NCBI GenBank assembly: GCA_031260295.1 | Contig: JAIRKE010000047.1 | Span: 1 to 63,062, forward strand | Direction: 5' to 3' | Source: Azonexus sp. | GTDB lineage: Bacteria > Pseudomonadota > Gammaproteobacteria > Burkholderiales > Rhodocyclaceae | Length of the DNA: 63,062 bases | Part shown: piece by piece, positions 1 through 9,021 of the stretch | Layout of the letters: the number at the start of each line of letters is the position of its first letter | Position numbering within the stretch: the first letter of the stretch is position 1 | The notes under the pieces: model-generated | Seen by the model: only the letters and a program-made list of their open reading frames with translations | Told to the model about the DNA's origin: nothing | The model's database searches: none | Made by a program: the position numbers and the translations under genes

Positions 1-480
1 CAGCCGCCGGTCAACAGCCTGTGGCTGTGGGGCGGCGGTGCTTTGGTGCGACCGCAATCGACTCACTTCACCTCGGTCTGGGGTGAGCATCCGCTGGCCA
101 TCGGCCTGGCCCGCGCCAGCGGCACGCCGGCGCATCCGCTGCCGGCGGCGGGATTGGCTGGATTCGCCGGTCTGGCGCAACTCGCCTCGCCCGGCAGCGC
201 CCCGCTGGTCGTACTCGACAGCCTGCTGCCGCCAGTGCTTTATGAGGATGGCGAGGCATGGCGAAACGCCTGGCGGGCGCTGGAGGCCGAGTGGTTCGCG
301 CCGCTGCGCCAGCAGCTTGGGCGGGTGGTGAGCGCGCTGGACATCGCCGCCCCGACGCGCTATGGCGACCTGCAATGGTCGCTCCGCAGCGGCGACCGCT
401 GGAAGTTCTGGCGGCCAGAACACACCCTGGCGGCGCTTATCAGCCAATTTAGCGGCCAATTTTCTGAAAGCTCTCCATGA
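1..480 (+). CDS. RpfE-type / phosphoglycerate-mutase-like protein, C-terminal part
   Basis: The reading frame is open from the first base of the window, so the N-terminus lies outside. About 159 residues remain. The visible part begins with a Pro-Pro-Val-Asn-Ser-Leu-Trp segment followed by a Gly-Gly-Gly stretch, which I associate with the RpfE / COG4255 family found next to recJ in beta- and gammaproteobacteria; some databases call these phosphoglycerate mutases. The C-terminus carries a WSLRSGDRWKFWRP segment. The stop overlaps the recJ start by 4 bases (ATGA), so the two are translationally coupled. Family assignment rests on memory of the motif and on synteny. The biochemical role is not known, and a mutase activity should not be assumed. 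Confidence 0.6.
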   Translation, partial: QPPVNSLWLWGGGALVRPQSTHFTSVWGEHPLAIGLARASGTPAHPLPAAGLAGFAGLAQLASPGSAPLVVLDSLLPPVLYEDGEAWRNAWRALEAEWFAPLRQQLGRVVSALDIAAPTRYGDLQWSLRSGDRWKFWRPEHTLAALISQFSGQFSESSP

Positions 481-2165
481 CCCGCATCGTCAACCGTTCC
501 GTGCCGCCGCGCGCCGCCTGGCAGCTTGAGCAGCAGGGGCTGCATCCGCTGCTCGCCCGTCTCTACGCCGCGCGCGGCGTGACCGACAAGGCCGAACTCG
601 ATTACGAACTGAAGGCGCTGCTGCCGCCGGCGACGCTGACCCATGCCGGCGATGCCGCCCGCTTGCTGGCCGACGCCATCGAGGCCGAGGCGCGGCTGCT
701 CATCATCGGCGATTATGATTGCGACGGGGCCACGGCCACGGCGGTGGGCATCCGCGCTCTGAAGCTGCTCGGGGCCGACGCCGATTTCCTGCTGCCCGAC
801 CGCTTCAAGCTCGGCTATGGCCTGTCGCCGGAAATCGTCGATCTCGCCGCCGAGCAGTCGCCCGACCTCATCATCACCGTGGACAACGGCATCGCCAGCA
901 TCGAGGGCGTCGAACGCGCCCGCGAGCATGGCATCGCCACGCTGATTACCGACCACCACCTGCCGGCGGCGACGCTGCCGGCGGCGGACTGCATCGTCAA
1001 TCCGAACCAGCCGGGCTGCGCTTTTCCCTCCAAATGCATGGCCGGCGTCGGCGTCATGTTCTACGTCATGCTGGCGCTGCGCGCCGAGTTGCGCGAGCGT
1101 GGTTTCTTCGCCGAGCGCCCGGAACCCAATTTCGCCAATCTGCTCGATCTCGTCGCGCTCGGCACCGTCGCCGATGTGGTCAGGCTCGACCGCAACAACC
1201 GCATCCTGGTGAGCCAGGGCTTGCAGCGGATGCGCGCCGGCCAGTTGCAGCCCGGTCTGGCGGCGCTGTTCAAGGCCGCTGGCCGCGACGCGAAAAAGGC
1301 CACGGCCAAGGATCTCGGCTTCATCCTCGGGCCGCGCCTGAATGCCGCCGGGCGGCTGGCCGACATGCGCCTGGGCGTCGAATGCCTGATTACCGACGAC
1401 CCGGCCCGCGCCCTCGCCATCGCCCAGCAGCTCGACGCGCTCAACCGCGAACGCCGCGAAATCGAGGCCGACATGCAGGAACAGGCGCTGCTGCTGCTCG
1501 ACACGCTGGCCGCCGCCGACAGCGCCCCCGGCGTCGCGCTCTACGACGACGGCTGGCACGAAGGCGTGGTCGGCATTCTCGCCGCCCGCCTCAAGGACAA
1601 GCTGCACCGCCCGGTATTCGCCTTCGCCCGCGGCGAGAACGGCGTCATCAAAGGCTCCGGCCGCTCGATTGCCGGCCTGCACCTGCGCGACGCGCTCGAT
1701 CTCATGGCCAAGCGCGTCCCCGGCCTGCTGCTGCGCGTCGGCGGCCACGCCATGGCCGCCGGGGCGACGCTGCGGGCCGAGGATTTCGCCCGCTTCCGCG
1801 ACCTTTTCGCCGCAGTCGCCAGCGAACTGCTCACCCCCGCCGACCTGACCCGCACCCTGGAAACCGACGGCGCGCTGGAAGGCGGCTATTACTCGCTGAC
1901 CATCGCCCGCCTGCTGGAAAACGAAATCTGGGGCCAGGGCTTCCCGGCGCCGCTGTTCATGGACGAATTCGCCGTCGAGCAACAGCGCATGCTCAAGGAA
2001 AAACACCTGAAACTGCAACTACGCAAGGACGGCGCCCGGATCGAGGCCATCCAGTTCAACTTCAACCAGCAACCCGGCGCCACCACCCGCCTCGCCTTCC
2101 GTCTGGCGATCAACGAATACATGGGCATTGAGACGCCGCAATTGCTGGTCGAGCATCTGGAATAG
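477..2165 (+). CDS. recJ: Single-stranded-DNA-specific 5'-3' exonuclease RecJ
   Basis: 562 residues, the normal length for bacterial RecJ. The DHH-family phosphoesterase motifs are intact: motif I is DYDCDGATA near residue 79 and the DHH triad lies near residue 159 in LITDHHLPA. These Asp/His residues bind the Mn ions that hydrolyse ssDNA. The DHHA1 part follows, with a GGHAMAAG motif near residue 420, then the C-terminal OB-fold region. RecJ degrades ssDNA 5'-3' in RecF-pathway recombination, mismatch repair and base excision repair in the cytoplasm. The start overlaps the upstream stop, and prfB follows after a palindrome-rich gap. The recJ-prfB-lysS order resembles the Xanthomonas rpf region. 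Confidence 0.96.
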   Translation: MTRIVNRSVPPRAAWQLEQQGLHPLLARLYAARGVTDKAELDYELKALLPPATLTHAGDAARLLADAIEAEARLLIIGDYDCDGATATAVGIRALKLLGADADFLLPDRFKLGYGLSPEIVDLAAEQSPDLIITVDNGIASIEGVERAREHGIATLITDHHLPAATLPAADCIVNPNQPGCAFPSKCMAGVGVMFYVMLALRAELRERGFFAERPEPNFANLLDLVALGTVADVVRLDRNNRILVSQGLQRMRAGQLQPGLAALFKAAGRDAKKATAKDLGFILGPRLNAAGRLADMRLGVECLITDDPARALAIAQQLDALNRERREIEADMQEQALLLLDTLAAADSAPGVALYDDGWHEGVVGILAARLKDKLHRPVFAFARGENGVIKGSGRSIAGLHLRDALDLMAKRVPGLLLRVGGHAMAAGATLRAEDFARFRDLFAAVASELLTPADLTRTLETDGALEGGYYSLTIARLLENEIWGQGFPAPLFMDEFAVEQQRMLKEKHLKLQLRKDGARIEAIQFNFNQQPGATTRLAFRLAINEYMGIETPQLLVEHLE

Positions 2166-2180
2166 GCCAGGCAGGCCGTC

Positions 2181-2280
2181 GGGCGGGTCGAGCCCCGCCG
2201 GTTCATCATCAAGTTTTCTTGGCCCGCCGATCAAAAATCAAAGTTTGATATGGATCGGCGGGTCAAGACCCGCCCTACGA
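2181..2280. repeat. Cluster of REP-like palindromes between recJ and prfB
   Basis: Three nested inverted repeats lie in 100 bases. GGCGGGTCGAGCCCCGCC (2182-2199) is an imperfect hairpin. CCCGCCGATC (2223-2232) pairs with GATCGGCGGG (2253-2262) around an inner ATCAAA/TTTGAT stem. GGCGGGTCAAGACCCGCC (2257-2274) is a hairpin with perfect 8-bp arms. The arms share the word GGCGGGTC, so the unit looks like a REP/BIME-type intergenic repeat rather than a simple terminator. It may still stop or stabilise the recJ transcript. No other copy was seen in this window. Confidence 0.6.
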
Positions 2281-2349
2281 ATCTCCCCCCGGCAGGTAAA
2301 TCACGGCGCGGTATAATGATCGGTTTCGCAATGAAGCACAGGAAACCCG

Positions 2350-3454
2350 ATGGAAGCCGAACACCTCAACCGCATCGCCAACCAGCTCGACGACATGGCG
2401 CAACGCGCCGGCGAGCTGCGGAGGTATCTTTGACTACGACCACAAGCGCGAACTCCTGACGCTCCTCAGTCAGGAGCTGGAAGATCCCAAAATCTGGGAT
2501 GACCCGAAACGCGCCCAGGAACTGGGCCGCGAGAAGAAAACGCTGGAAGACATCGTGCTCGTTCTCGAAGCCGTCGACAACGGCGTCAAGGATGGCCGCG
2601 AATTGTTCGCCATGGGCCGCGACGATGGCGACGACGACACCCTGCTCGCCGTCGAAGCCGATAACGCCGAACTCGAACATCAGCTGGCCGCCCTCGAATT
2701 CCGCCGCATGTTCAATAACCCTTCCGACCCGATGCCCTGTTTCCTGGAAATCCAGGCCGGCGCCGGCGGTACCGAAGCCCAGGACTGGGCCTCGATGCTA
2801 CTGCGCATGTACCTGAAGTTCGGCGAGAAAAAAGGCTTTGCCGTCGAGGTCATGGAAGAGTCGGAAGGCGACGTGGCTGGCCTCAAGAGCGCCACCGTCA
2901 AGTTCACCGGCGACTACGCCTACGGCACGCTACGCACCGAAACCGGCATCCACCGCCTGGTCCGCAAATCGCCGTTCGACTCCAACGCCCGTCGGCATAC
3001 CAGCTTCACCTCGGTCTTCGTCTATCCGGAAGTCGACGATTCCATCGAGATCGCCATCAACCCGGCCGATGTGCGCACCGACACCTATCGCGCCTCGGGC
3101 GCCGGCGGCCAGCACATCAACAAGACCGATTCGGCGGTACGCCTGACGCACGTTCCGACCGGCATCGTCGTGCAATGCCAGAACGACCGCTCGCAGCACC
3201 GCAACCGCGATGAAGCCTGGCAGATGCTGCGCGCCCGGCTGTACGAACACGAACTGCGCAAGCAGCAGGCCGAGCAGCAGAAGCTCGAAGACGCCAAATC
3301 CGACATCGGCTGGGGTCACCAGATTCGCTCCTACGTGCTCGACCAGAGCCGGATCAAGGACCTGCGCACCAATTACGAAGTCGGCAACACCCAGGCCGTA
3401 CTCGACGGCGACCTCGACGATTTCATCGAGGCCAGCCTCAAGCAGGGCGTCTGA
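2350..3454 (+). CDS. prfB: Peptide chain release factor 2 (programmed +1 frameshift)
   Basis: RF2 recognises UGA/UAA stop codons and triggers peptidyl-tRNA hydrolysis. Translation starts at ATG 2350 ([13 protein letters not shown]) and reads 27 codons to an in-frame TGA at 2431-2433. A +1 slip on CTT continues in the second frame from 2432, giving 367 residues, the usual RF2 length. The stop-codon-reading SPF tripeptide is near residue 206 and the catalytic GGQ near residue 252, in [15 protein letters not shown]. Automated calls that ignore the shift would start the gene falsely around 2555. The neighbouring recJ and lysS are classic prfB partners. The frameshift makes the gene autoregulatory: low RF2 favours slipping past the UGA. 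Confidence 0.97.
2419..2434 (+). promoter_or_regulatory. prfB programmed +1 frameshift site
   Basis: The sequence reads CGGAGGTATCTTTGAC. An internal Shine-Dalgarno-like GGAGG sits three bases before the slippery CTT-TGA-C, the same spacing as in the E. coli site. The zero-frame TGA is at 2431-2433 and the shifted frame resumes with GAC at 2432. Confidence 0.95.
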
Positions 3455-3477
3455 ACCGCCGTGCCCCGTCCCCGACC

Positions 3478-3801
3478 ATGAACAGCAATTTTTTTGCCGA
3501 CCTGCCGGCGCTTGGCGGCGATGAGCAGTTCCGTGAGCTGCTGGCCCGTCCCGGCCTGCGCATCGAGCGCATCGTCTCCAGCGGCCAATGCAGCCTGCCC
3601 GGTTTCTGGTACGACCAGGCGGATGGCGAATGGGTGGTCGTGCTGCAAGGCGAAGCGAAACTACGCTTCGCCGACGAGATGGAGGCCCGCCACCTGCGGG
3701 CCGGCGACATCCTCGACATCGCCCCGCGCCGCCGCCACCGCATCGACTGGACGCCGGCCGGGCAGCACACGGTCTGGCTAGCAGTCTTCTACCGCCCTTA
3801 A
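3478..3801 (+). CDS. Small cupin-fold protein
   Basis: 107 residues forming a single cupin domain. The pattern GEWVVVLQGEAKLRF (residues ~42-57) fits cupin motif 1, with the motif-1 His positions weakly conserved. The pattern RAGDILDIAPRRRHRIDWT (~70-88) fits motif 2, with His in the expected late position. No signal peptide, so probably cytoplasmic. It lies 23 bases after prfB on the same strand and may be cotranscribed, but nothing in the sequence gives a substrate. Members of this family are often annotated only as cupin-domain proteins. I assign the fold with good confidence and no function. Confidence 0.8.
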   Translation: MNSNFFADLPALGGDEQFRELLARPGLRIERIVSSGQCSLPGFWYDQADGEWVVVLQGEAKLRFADEMEARHLRAGDILDIAPRRRHRIDWTPAGQHTVWLAVFYRP

Positions 3802-3901
3802 TTTTATTTTCAAATCAATCGAGTACGCGAAGGCGAAGCGCAGACAGTGCGCTTGCACGGCAAGCGAAGCCGACAAAGTAATCGGTGGATTTGGAATGAA
3901 A

Positions 3902-4255
3902 TTACTTGCGGATCGGCTGATTGCGGCCCGAAAACTGGTCGCTCAAACGCATCGCGCCATCAGCGAAATTGCCTTTCGGGTTGCTCGCGCAATAGCGGTT
4001 GATGAAATTCTCGATCGTGCCGCTGGAAATGACCGACACCTGCTGCTTCGGCTGCGCGTAATTGTGTCCGCTGAGAAACCCGCGAATCCAGGCGACGTGA
4101 GCGGCGCGCTGATCGGGATCGTTCTTCGCCGCCCCCCAGGCGGTACAAGACATGTCGTCGAACCCAAGAACGTTCTGCGCCGTGGCCGGCGCCATGCCAA
4201 GATGAATCCAGGCGACCGCCACGACGGTTAGCCGGAGAAATTGTGCGGCGTGCAT
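3902..4255 (-). CDS. Secreted small protein of unknown function
   Basis: The chosen start is ATG 4255, preceded by GGGAGAG at good spacing; an upstream in-frame ATG at 4375 would add an Arg-rich, implausible 40 residues. The 117-residue product begins with a signal peptide (about residues 1-27, MHAAQF...APATAQ), so it should be periplasmic. The mature part has two Cys (MSCTAW and INRYCASNP) likely to form a disulphide, and a conserved-looking [12 protein letters not shown] segment. This Cys / Trp-Ile-Arg-Gly-Phe-Leu / Cys layout resembles small HdeA-like or Rap1a/Tai-immunity-like periplasmic proteins, but I cannot assign it firmly. It is divergent from lysS. Confidence 0.7.
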   Translation of the reverse strand: MHAAQFLRLTVVAVAWIHLGMAPATAQNVLGFDDMSCTAWGAAKNDPDQRAAHVAWIRGFLSGHNYAQPKQQVSVISSGTIENFINRYCASNPKGNFADGAMRLSDQFSGRNQPIRK

Positions 4256-4479
4256 CTGCTCTCCCTTGTAGTCAGGCCGCCAGTATATGCCCCACGCTAC
4301 GCGCCGCAATGCCGATGCACGCCCCGCACGCCGCCGGCATGGCCCTGCCTCCATCCGGGCGGTGCCTGCCGGCATTGTCGCCAGGCTACGCGCCGAGCTT
4401 GTCCGAAACCCACGAAATCGGCGAGAATTCAGGGTTTTACGTGGCTTTCCGCAGCCAATCCCATTTCCAAGGATTCTTC

Positions 4480-5985
4480 ATGTCCACCAGCGAACAGCAA
4501 GCTCCGGTCCAGCAGGACGAGAACCACATCATCGCGGAACGCCGCGCCAAGCTCGCCGAATGGCGCAAGACCGGCCAAGCTTTCCCGAACGATTTCCAGC
4601 GCGAGAACACCGCCGCCAAGTTGCACGAAGTTTACGGTGGAAAAACCGTCGAGGAGCTTGCCGACCTGCCCGTCGAGGTCAAGCTTGCCGGCCGGATGAT
4701 GTTGAAGCGCGTCATGGGCAAAGCTTCGTTCGCCACCTTGCAGGATCTGTCGGGCCGCATCCAAATCTACGTCGCCCGCGACCAAGTCGGCGAGGAGGCC
4801 TACACCGCCTTCAAGGGCTGGGATCTAGGCGACATCCTCGGCGTGGTCGGCACGCTGATGAAGACGCGGACCGGCGAGTTGTCGATTCAGGTCGCCGAGA
4901 TCCGCCTGCTGACCAAGTCGCTACGCCCGCTGCCCGACAAGTTCCACGGCCTGGCCGACCAAGAGTTGAAGTACCGCCAGCGTTATGTCGACCTGATCAT
5001 GAACGAGGAGACGCGCTTCACCTTCCGCGCCCGCTCGGCCATCGTCCAGTCGATCCGCAATTACATGTGCAATCACGGCTTCATGGAAGTCGAGACGCCG
5101 ATGATGCATCCGATCCCCGGCGGCGCTTCGGCCCGGCCTTTCGTCACCCATCACAACGCGCTCGACATGCGGCAATTCCTGCGCATCGCCCCGGAGTTGT
5201 ACCTGAAGCGCCTGGTCGTCGGCGGTTTCGAGAAGGTTTTCGAGGTCAACCGCAATTTCCGCAACGAGGGGCTAAGTCCGCGCCACAACCCGGAATTCAC
5301 GATGATGGAATTCTACGAGGCGTATGCCAATTACCACACGCTGATGGATTTCACCGAGGGCCTGCTGCGCCACGCCGCGCGCGAGGCGCTGGGCAAAGAG
5401 GTGTTCATCTACCAGGGCCGCGAATTGGACCTGTCCCGCCCCTTCCACCGCCTGACCATCAACCAGGCCATCCAGCGCCAGCATCCGGAATTCACCGACG
5501 CCCAGTTGGCCGACGCCGACTGGCTCAAGGACAAGATTCGGGCTTTCGGCGAGAAGATCAAGCCGGGCGGCCTCGGCAGCTTGCAATTGCAGTTGTTCGA
5601 AGCCTGCGCCGAGGCCCAGTGCTGGGAGCCGACCTTCATCATCGACTACCCGGTCGAGGTCTCGCCGCTGGCCCGTGCTTCCGACAGCAATCCGGAAATC
5701 ACCGAGCGCTTCGAGCTGTTCATCGTCGGCCGCGAGATCGCCAACGGTTTCTCCGAACTGAACGATGCCGAGGACCAGGCGGCCCGCTTCCTGGAGCAGG
5801 CCAAGGCCAAGGATGCCGGCGACGAAGAAGCGATGTACTACGACGCCGATTTCATCCGGGCTCTGGAATACGGCCTGCCGCCGACCGGCGGCTGCGGCAT
5901 CGGCATCGATCGCCTGATCATGCTGCTGACCGACTCGCCGGCCATCCGCGACGTGATTCTGTTTCCGCAGATGCGTCCTGAATAA
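4480..5985 (+). CDS. lysS: Lysyl-tRNA synthetase, class II
   Basis: 501 residues. The start at ATG 4480 ([16 protein letters not shown]) follows AAGGA and matches the usual LysRS N-terminus; the longer open frame upstream is non-coding. An OB-fold anticodon-binding domain occupies about residues 60-170. The class II core follows: motif 1 around [15 protein letters not shown], motif 2 [23 protein letters not shown], and motif 3 [16 protein letters not shown] near the C-terminus. It attaches lysine to tRNA-Lys in the cytoplasm. Linkage to prfB is widespread in proteobacteria. The gene is complete and unremarkable. Confidence 0.97.
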   Translation: MSTSEQQAPVQQDENHIIAERRAKLAEWRKTGQAFPNDFQRENTAAKLHEVYGGKTVEELADLPVEVKLAGRMMLKRVMGKASFATLQDLSGRIQIYVARDQVGEEAYTAFKGWDLGDILGVVGTLMKTRTGELSIQVAEIRLLTKSLRPLPDKFHGLADQELKYRQRYVDLIMNEETRFTFRARSAIVQSIRNYMCNHGFMEVETPMMHPIPGGASARPFVTHHNALDMRQFLRIAPELYLKRLVVGGFEKVFEVNRNFRNEGLSPRHNPEFTMMEFYEAYANYHTLMDFTEGLLRHAAREALGKEVFIYQGRELDLSRPFHRLTINQAIQRQHPEFTDAQLADADWLKDKIRAFGEKIKPGGLGSLQLQLFEACAEAQCWEPTFIIDYPVEVSPLARASDSNPEITERFELFIVGREIANGFSELNDAEDQAARFLEQAKAKDAGDEEAMYYDADFIRALEYGLPPTGGCGIGIDRLIMLLTDSPAIRDVILFPQMRPE

Positions 5986-6058
5986 ACCGCCGCCACTGCG
6001 CTCCGGTGCGGCCTTGCCGCGCCAGGCCCTCATCCGTTAGACACATCAGGAGAGTTCC

Positions 6059-6526
6059 ATGCAGGACAACGAGTTTGAGTACGTTGGTTTCTGGCCGCGT
6101 GTTGGCGCCGCGATTATTGACACCATCATCATACTTGTCATCACGGTGCCGCTATTGGTGGCAATTTATGGTGAGGGCTATTATTTTTCCGATGACACCC
6201 CGCTCATCGCCGGCCAGGCTGATTTCCTGCTTTCTTGGGTATTTCCTGCCGTTGCCACCATCTTGTTCTGGCTTCACAAGCAAGCCACTCCGGGAAAAAT
6301 GGCCATATCCGCTCGGGTTGTGGATGCGCAGACCGGCAACAGCCTCACCGTCGGTCAGTCAATCGGTCGATACTTTGGCTACATTATTGCAACGTTGCCC
6401 TTGTTTCTTGGCATCATTTGGGTTGCATTCGATCCCCGAAAGCAAGGCTGGCACGACAAACTAGCCGGCACTGTTGTTATTCGGTCCAAGAATCGTGGAC
6501 CAATCCCAGTCAAGTTCGATTCCTGA
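6059..6526 (+). CDS. RDD-family membrane protein
   Basis: 155 residues, starting at ATG 6059 after an AGGAGAG ribosome site only 17 bases downstream of a GTTAGAC core site. Residues ~10-35 give the RDD signature (GFWPRVGAAIIDTIIILVI), followed by a second hydrophobic segment (~60-78), the conserved PGKMAISARVVDAQTG loop, and a third segment (~112-130) ending in GWHDKLAGTVVI. The product is an inner-membrane protein with about three or four helices. RDD proteins are mostly uncharacterised, and some have been linked to ion transport. Base composition is lower in GC than the flanking housekeeping genes, which fits acquisition as a cassette. Confidence 0.85.
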   Translation: MQDNEFEYVGFWPRVGAAIIDTIIILVITVPLLVAIYGEGYYFSDDTPLIAGQADFLLSWVFPAVATILFWLHKQATPGKMAISARVVDAQTGNSLTVGQSIGRYFGYIIATLPLFLGIIWVAFDPRKQGWHDKLAGTVVIRSKNRGPIPVKFDS

Positions 6527-6549
6527 CATCTTGCTTAGGCGTTAGGCCG

Positions 6550-6966
6550 ATGAATATCACTCCGCGTCATCTCGCAGCAGGACAGTTCACTATTATCGGC
6601 ACTTTCTGCCTTGCTTCCTGGTGGGTGCTCCTATCTCCAATTGATAGAGCCGCCGAACAGCTTCGGTATATCTTTGCTCCGGGCTACGAGCTGCGGCAGT
6701 TCTTTATTTGGCTATCCGTATCATCCATTTTCACAATTGCTGTCGCATTCGCCTATTGGTTTCGATCGGCTGGTGCACGTCCGTTTTCTTCTGTTCTGCT
6801 GGGCGCGGCCGCTTTTCTCTTTGTGTCGTCTCTATGGTGGTTTGATGGCTCGTTCATCGTTACCTTTACCTACGGGTTAGGTCTGTTCTGTGCCGCATGG
6901 GTCTGGTTTCGGCCTAACACCACGGTCAAGCGGGATGCGCCACCAACGACACGTCCGTTACCTTAG
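6550..6966 (+). CDS. Small integral membrane protein, cassette-borne
   Basis: 138 residues from ATG 6550, three bases after a GTTAGGC core site. Four hydrophobic stretches are visible (about residues 14-30, 48-66, 74-92 and 98-115), so an inner-membrane protein is likely. The last ~17 residues (NTTVKRDAPPTTRPLP) are encoded by the attC-like sequence itself; I recall similar Val-Lys-Arg-Asp-Ala-Pro tails on cassette proteins of unrelated families, which would be read-through of attC. No family recognised. The stop codon is three bases before the mnmC start. Composition is AT-richer than its neighbours. Confidence 0.7.
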   Translation: MNITPRHLAAGQFTIIGTFCLASWWVLLSPIDRAAEQLRYIFAPGYELRQFFIWLSVSSIFTIAVAFAYWFRSAGARPFSSVLLGAAAFLFVSSLWWFDGSFIVTFTYGLGLFCAAWVWFRPNTTVKRDAPPTTRPLP

Positions 6967-6968
6967 AC
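6912..6968 (+). repeat. attC-like recombination site
   Basis: GCCTAAC (left core, 6912-6918) is followed by a GGTCAAGCGGG arm (6924-6934) and a short spacer. The right side reads GTTACC (6957-6962) running into TTAGAC (6963-6968). The left core is the exact complement of the GTTAGGC that opens the same unit at 6541. The right arm appears partly decayed, so present-day activity is doubtful. Confidence 0.5.
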
Positions 6969-6969
6969 G

Positions 6970-8844
6970 GTGGACAAACTCGCCCCCGCCCATCTTGAAT
7001 TCGCCCCGGACGGTACGCCTTTCTCCGCCGCCTACGGCGACGTCTATCACTCGGCTCACGGCGGACCGGCTCAGGCTCGCCACGTTTTTCTCGCTGGCAA
7101 CGATCTGCCAACACGCTGGCATGACCGCCAGCGTTTCGTCATTCTCGAAACTGGCTTCGGCCTCGGCCTGAATTTCCTTGCCACTTGGCAAGCCTGGCGC
7201 GATGACCCACGGCGTTGCCGGCGTCTGCATTTCGTCTCGATCGAAAAACATCCCTTCACCGCCTCCGATCTCGCCGTCGCCCAGCGCGCCTGGCCGGAAT
7301 TCGCCGCCCTGGCCGAGCTATTGCAGCAGCGCTGGCCGCCGCTGACGCCGGGGATGCACCGCCTCTATTTCGCGGATGATCAACTGACGCTGACGCTGCT
7401 GTTCGGCGACGCGGCGACACGGCTCGGTGACATCGATGTTTCGGTCGACGCCTTTTATCTCGACGGTTTTTCGCCGGCCAAGAATCCGGAACTGTGGACG
7501 CCATCACTGTGCCGGGGGCTGGCCCGCATGGCGGCGCCCGGCGCCACGCTGGCCACCTGGTCGGTTGCCGGCGAGTTGCGCGCCGCGCTGGAAGCAGCCG
7601 AGTTCGACCTGGAGAAGCGCCCCGGCTTCGCCGGCAAACGGCAGATGCTGGCCGGTCGTTTCCGCTCGCGCCGGCCGGAACGCCGGCCGCTACCGGCCGA
7701 GCGGCAGGCCATTGTGATCGGCGCCGGCATCGCCGGCAGCACGGCGGCCCACCGCCTGGCTGCGGCCGGCTGGCAGGTGACGGTGCTGGAGCAGGCAGCC
7801 GGCCCCGGCTACGGCGCTTCCAGCAACCTGGCCGGCATGCTGCGGCCGCTGCCCAGCGCCGACGACAACCGCCTGTCGCGTCTGACCCGGGCCGGCTTCC
7901 TGGCTACCCGCGCGTTGCTCGAAACGCTGCCGGCGGCCCGCTGGTCGCCTTGCGGCGTCCTGCATCTGGCCCGCGAAGCCGAGCATGAGGCGCAACAGCG
8001 GCGCACCGTCGAACAATTGGGCCTGCCGCCCGAGCTGCTGCAATACCTCGACCGCGACGCGGCCAGCCAGTGTCTCGGCCAGCCGGTAAAGAATGGCGGC
8101 TGGTGGTTCCCCAGCGCCGGCTGGGTGCAACCGCCGTCGGTGTGCCGGGCGGCGCTGGCCGCCTTCCCCGAACGCATCGATTGCCGCTTCTCAACCCCCG
8201 TCGCCCACCTCGAAGCAGATGCCGGCGGCTGGCGCGTCCTCGCCGCCGACGGCCGGCTACTGGCCGCCGCACCGGTGCTGATCATGGCCAGCGGCGCGGC
8301 GGCCCCTGGCTTCGCGCAATTCGCCTGGCTGCCGCAGCGCGTGGCGCGCGGCCAAGTCAGCCATCTGCCGGCAAGCGCAACGCCGGCCCTCGACACCGTG
8401 CTGTTCCAGATCGGCTACGCCATGCCGGAAGTGGACGGCGTGCGCCTGATCGGCGCTTCGTTTTCTTACGAGGATGAGGAGGCCGGCGAGCGGCTGGCCG
8501 ACCACGCCGACAACCTCGCCCGTCTGCGCCTGCTCGGCTTCGCCGCCGGCATCGACCCGGCGACGCTGAGCGGTCGGGTCGGCTTTCGCCCGATGTCACC
8601 GGATCGCCTGCCCATCGTCGGCCCCATGCCGCTCGCGGATGCCGCCGCCAACCGCCGCCTGCGTAACCTGCCGACGGTGCCCGGCCTGTGGTGCGTGCAG
8701 GGTTTCGGCGCACGCGGCATCGTCTGGTCGGCATTGATGGCCGATCTGCTCGTCAGCCGCCTGGAAGGCGAACCCTTGCCGCTGGAACGCGATCTGGCCG
8801 ATGCGGTCAGTCCGGGCCGTTTCCTGATCCGTCATAGCCGATGA
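6970..8844 (+). CDS. mnmC: Bifunctional tRNA mnm5s2U34 biosynthesis protein MnmC
   Basis: 624 residues with both MnmC modules. The N-terminal methyltransferase (about 1-235) includes [13 protein letters not shown] as the SAM site and [17 protein letters not shown]. The C-terminal FAD oxidoreductase (about 245-620) starts with the dinucleotide motif [16 protein letters not shown] near residue 248. Together they convert cmnm5s2U34 to nm5s2U34 and then methylate it in the tRNA wobble position. The apparent start is GTG 6970 with no Shine-Dalgarno, placed two bases after the TTAGAC cassette boundary, so the inserted unit probably replaced the native leader. The protein itself looks complete. Confidence 0.93.
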   Translation: MDKLAPAHLEFAPDGTPFSAAYGDVYHSAHGGPAQARHVFLAGNDLPTRWHDRQRFVILETGFGLGLNFLATWQAWRDDPRRCRRLHFVSIEKHPFTASDLAVAQRAWPEFAALAELLQQRWPPLTPGMHRLYFADDQLTLTLLFGDAATRLGDIDVSVDAFYLDGFSPAKNPELWTPSLCRGLARMAAPGATLATWSVAGELRAALEAAEFDLEKRPGFAGKRQMLAGRFRSRRPERRPLPAERQAIVIGAGIAGSTAAHRLAAAGWQVTVLEQAAGPGYGASSNLAGMLRPLPSADDNRLSRLTRAGFLATRALLETLPAARWSPCGVLHLAREAEHEAQQRRTVEQLGLPPELLQYLDRDAASQCLGQPVKNGGWWFPSAGWVQPPSVCRAALAAFPERIDCRFSTPVAHLEADAGGWRVLAADGRLLAAAPVLIMASGAAAPGFAQFAWLPQRVARGQVSHLPASATPALDTVLFQIGYAMPEVDGVRLIGASFSYEDEEAGERLADHADNLARLRLLGFAAGIDPATLSGRVGFRPMSPDRLPIVGPMPLADAAANRRLRNLPTVPGLWCVQGFGARGIVWSALMADLLVSRLEGEPLPLERDLADAVSPGRFLIRHSR

Positions 8845-9021
8845 GCAATCTGCCATTGCCGGTGTCGTTGACATGAGCAGGGTCTTGTAATAGAACCGCA
8901 AAAGGTCGTGCATCCGCTTCCATCGCAACGCTTCATTCATTGTGCCGCCTGCTTTTTGGCATGGCGCCAGTAGTCGAAACAGCGGACCTAATATTTTGTT
9001 TTCCTTTCAGGAGTCCTGCGC

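Larger units (their letters stand above)
6036..6968 (+). mobile_element. Two integron-cassette-like units between lysS and mnmC
   Basis: The segment is bounded by GTTAGAC (6036-6042) on the left and by TTAGAC (6963-6968) on the right, with an internal GTTAGGC at 6541-6547. These match the attC right core GTTRRRY, or its last six bases at the right edge. The second unit ends with GCCTAAC (6912-6918), the exact reverse complement of its own left core, as expected for a gene cassette. Each unit holds one short membrane-protein gene in the same orientation, with visibly lower GC than lysS and mnmC. No integrase gene lies in the window, so this would be a CALIN-like remnant. The first unit has no recognisable left attC arm. 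Confidence 0.5.

Noticed and set aside
360..2018. 552-residue antisense frame over recJ
   Set aside because: Low-complexity Gly/Ala/Gln-rich translation typical of GC-rich antisense frames.
8596..8940. Minus-strand frame at the mnmC 3' end starting MNEALRWKRMHDLL
   Set aside because: Most of it is antisense to conserved mnmC; the first ~35 residues could be a gene remnant, but nothing identifies it.
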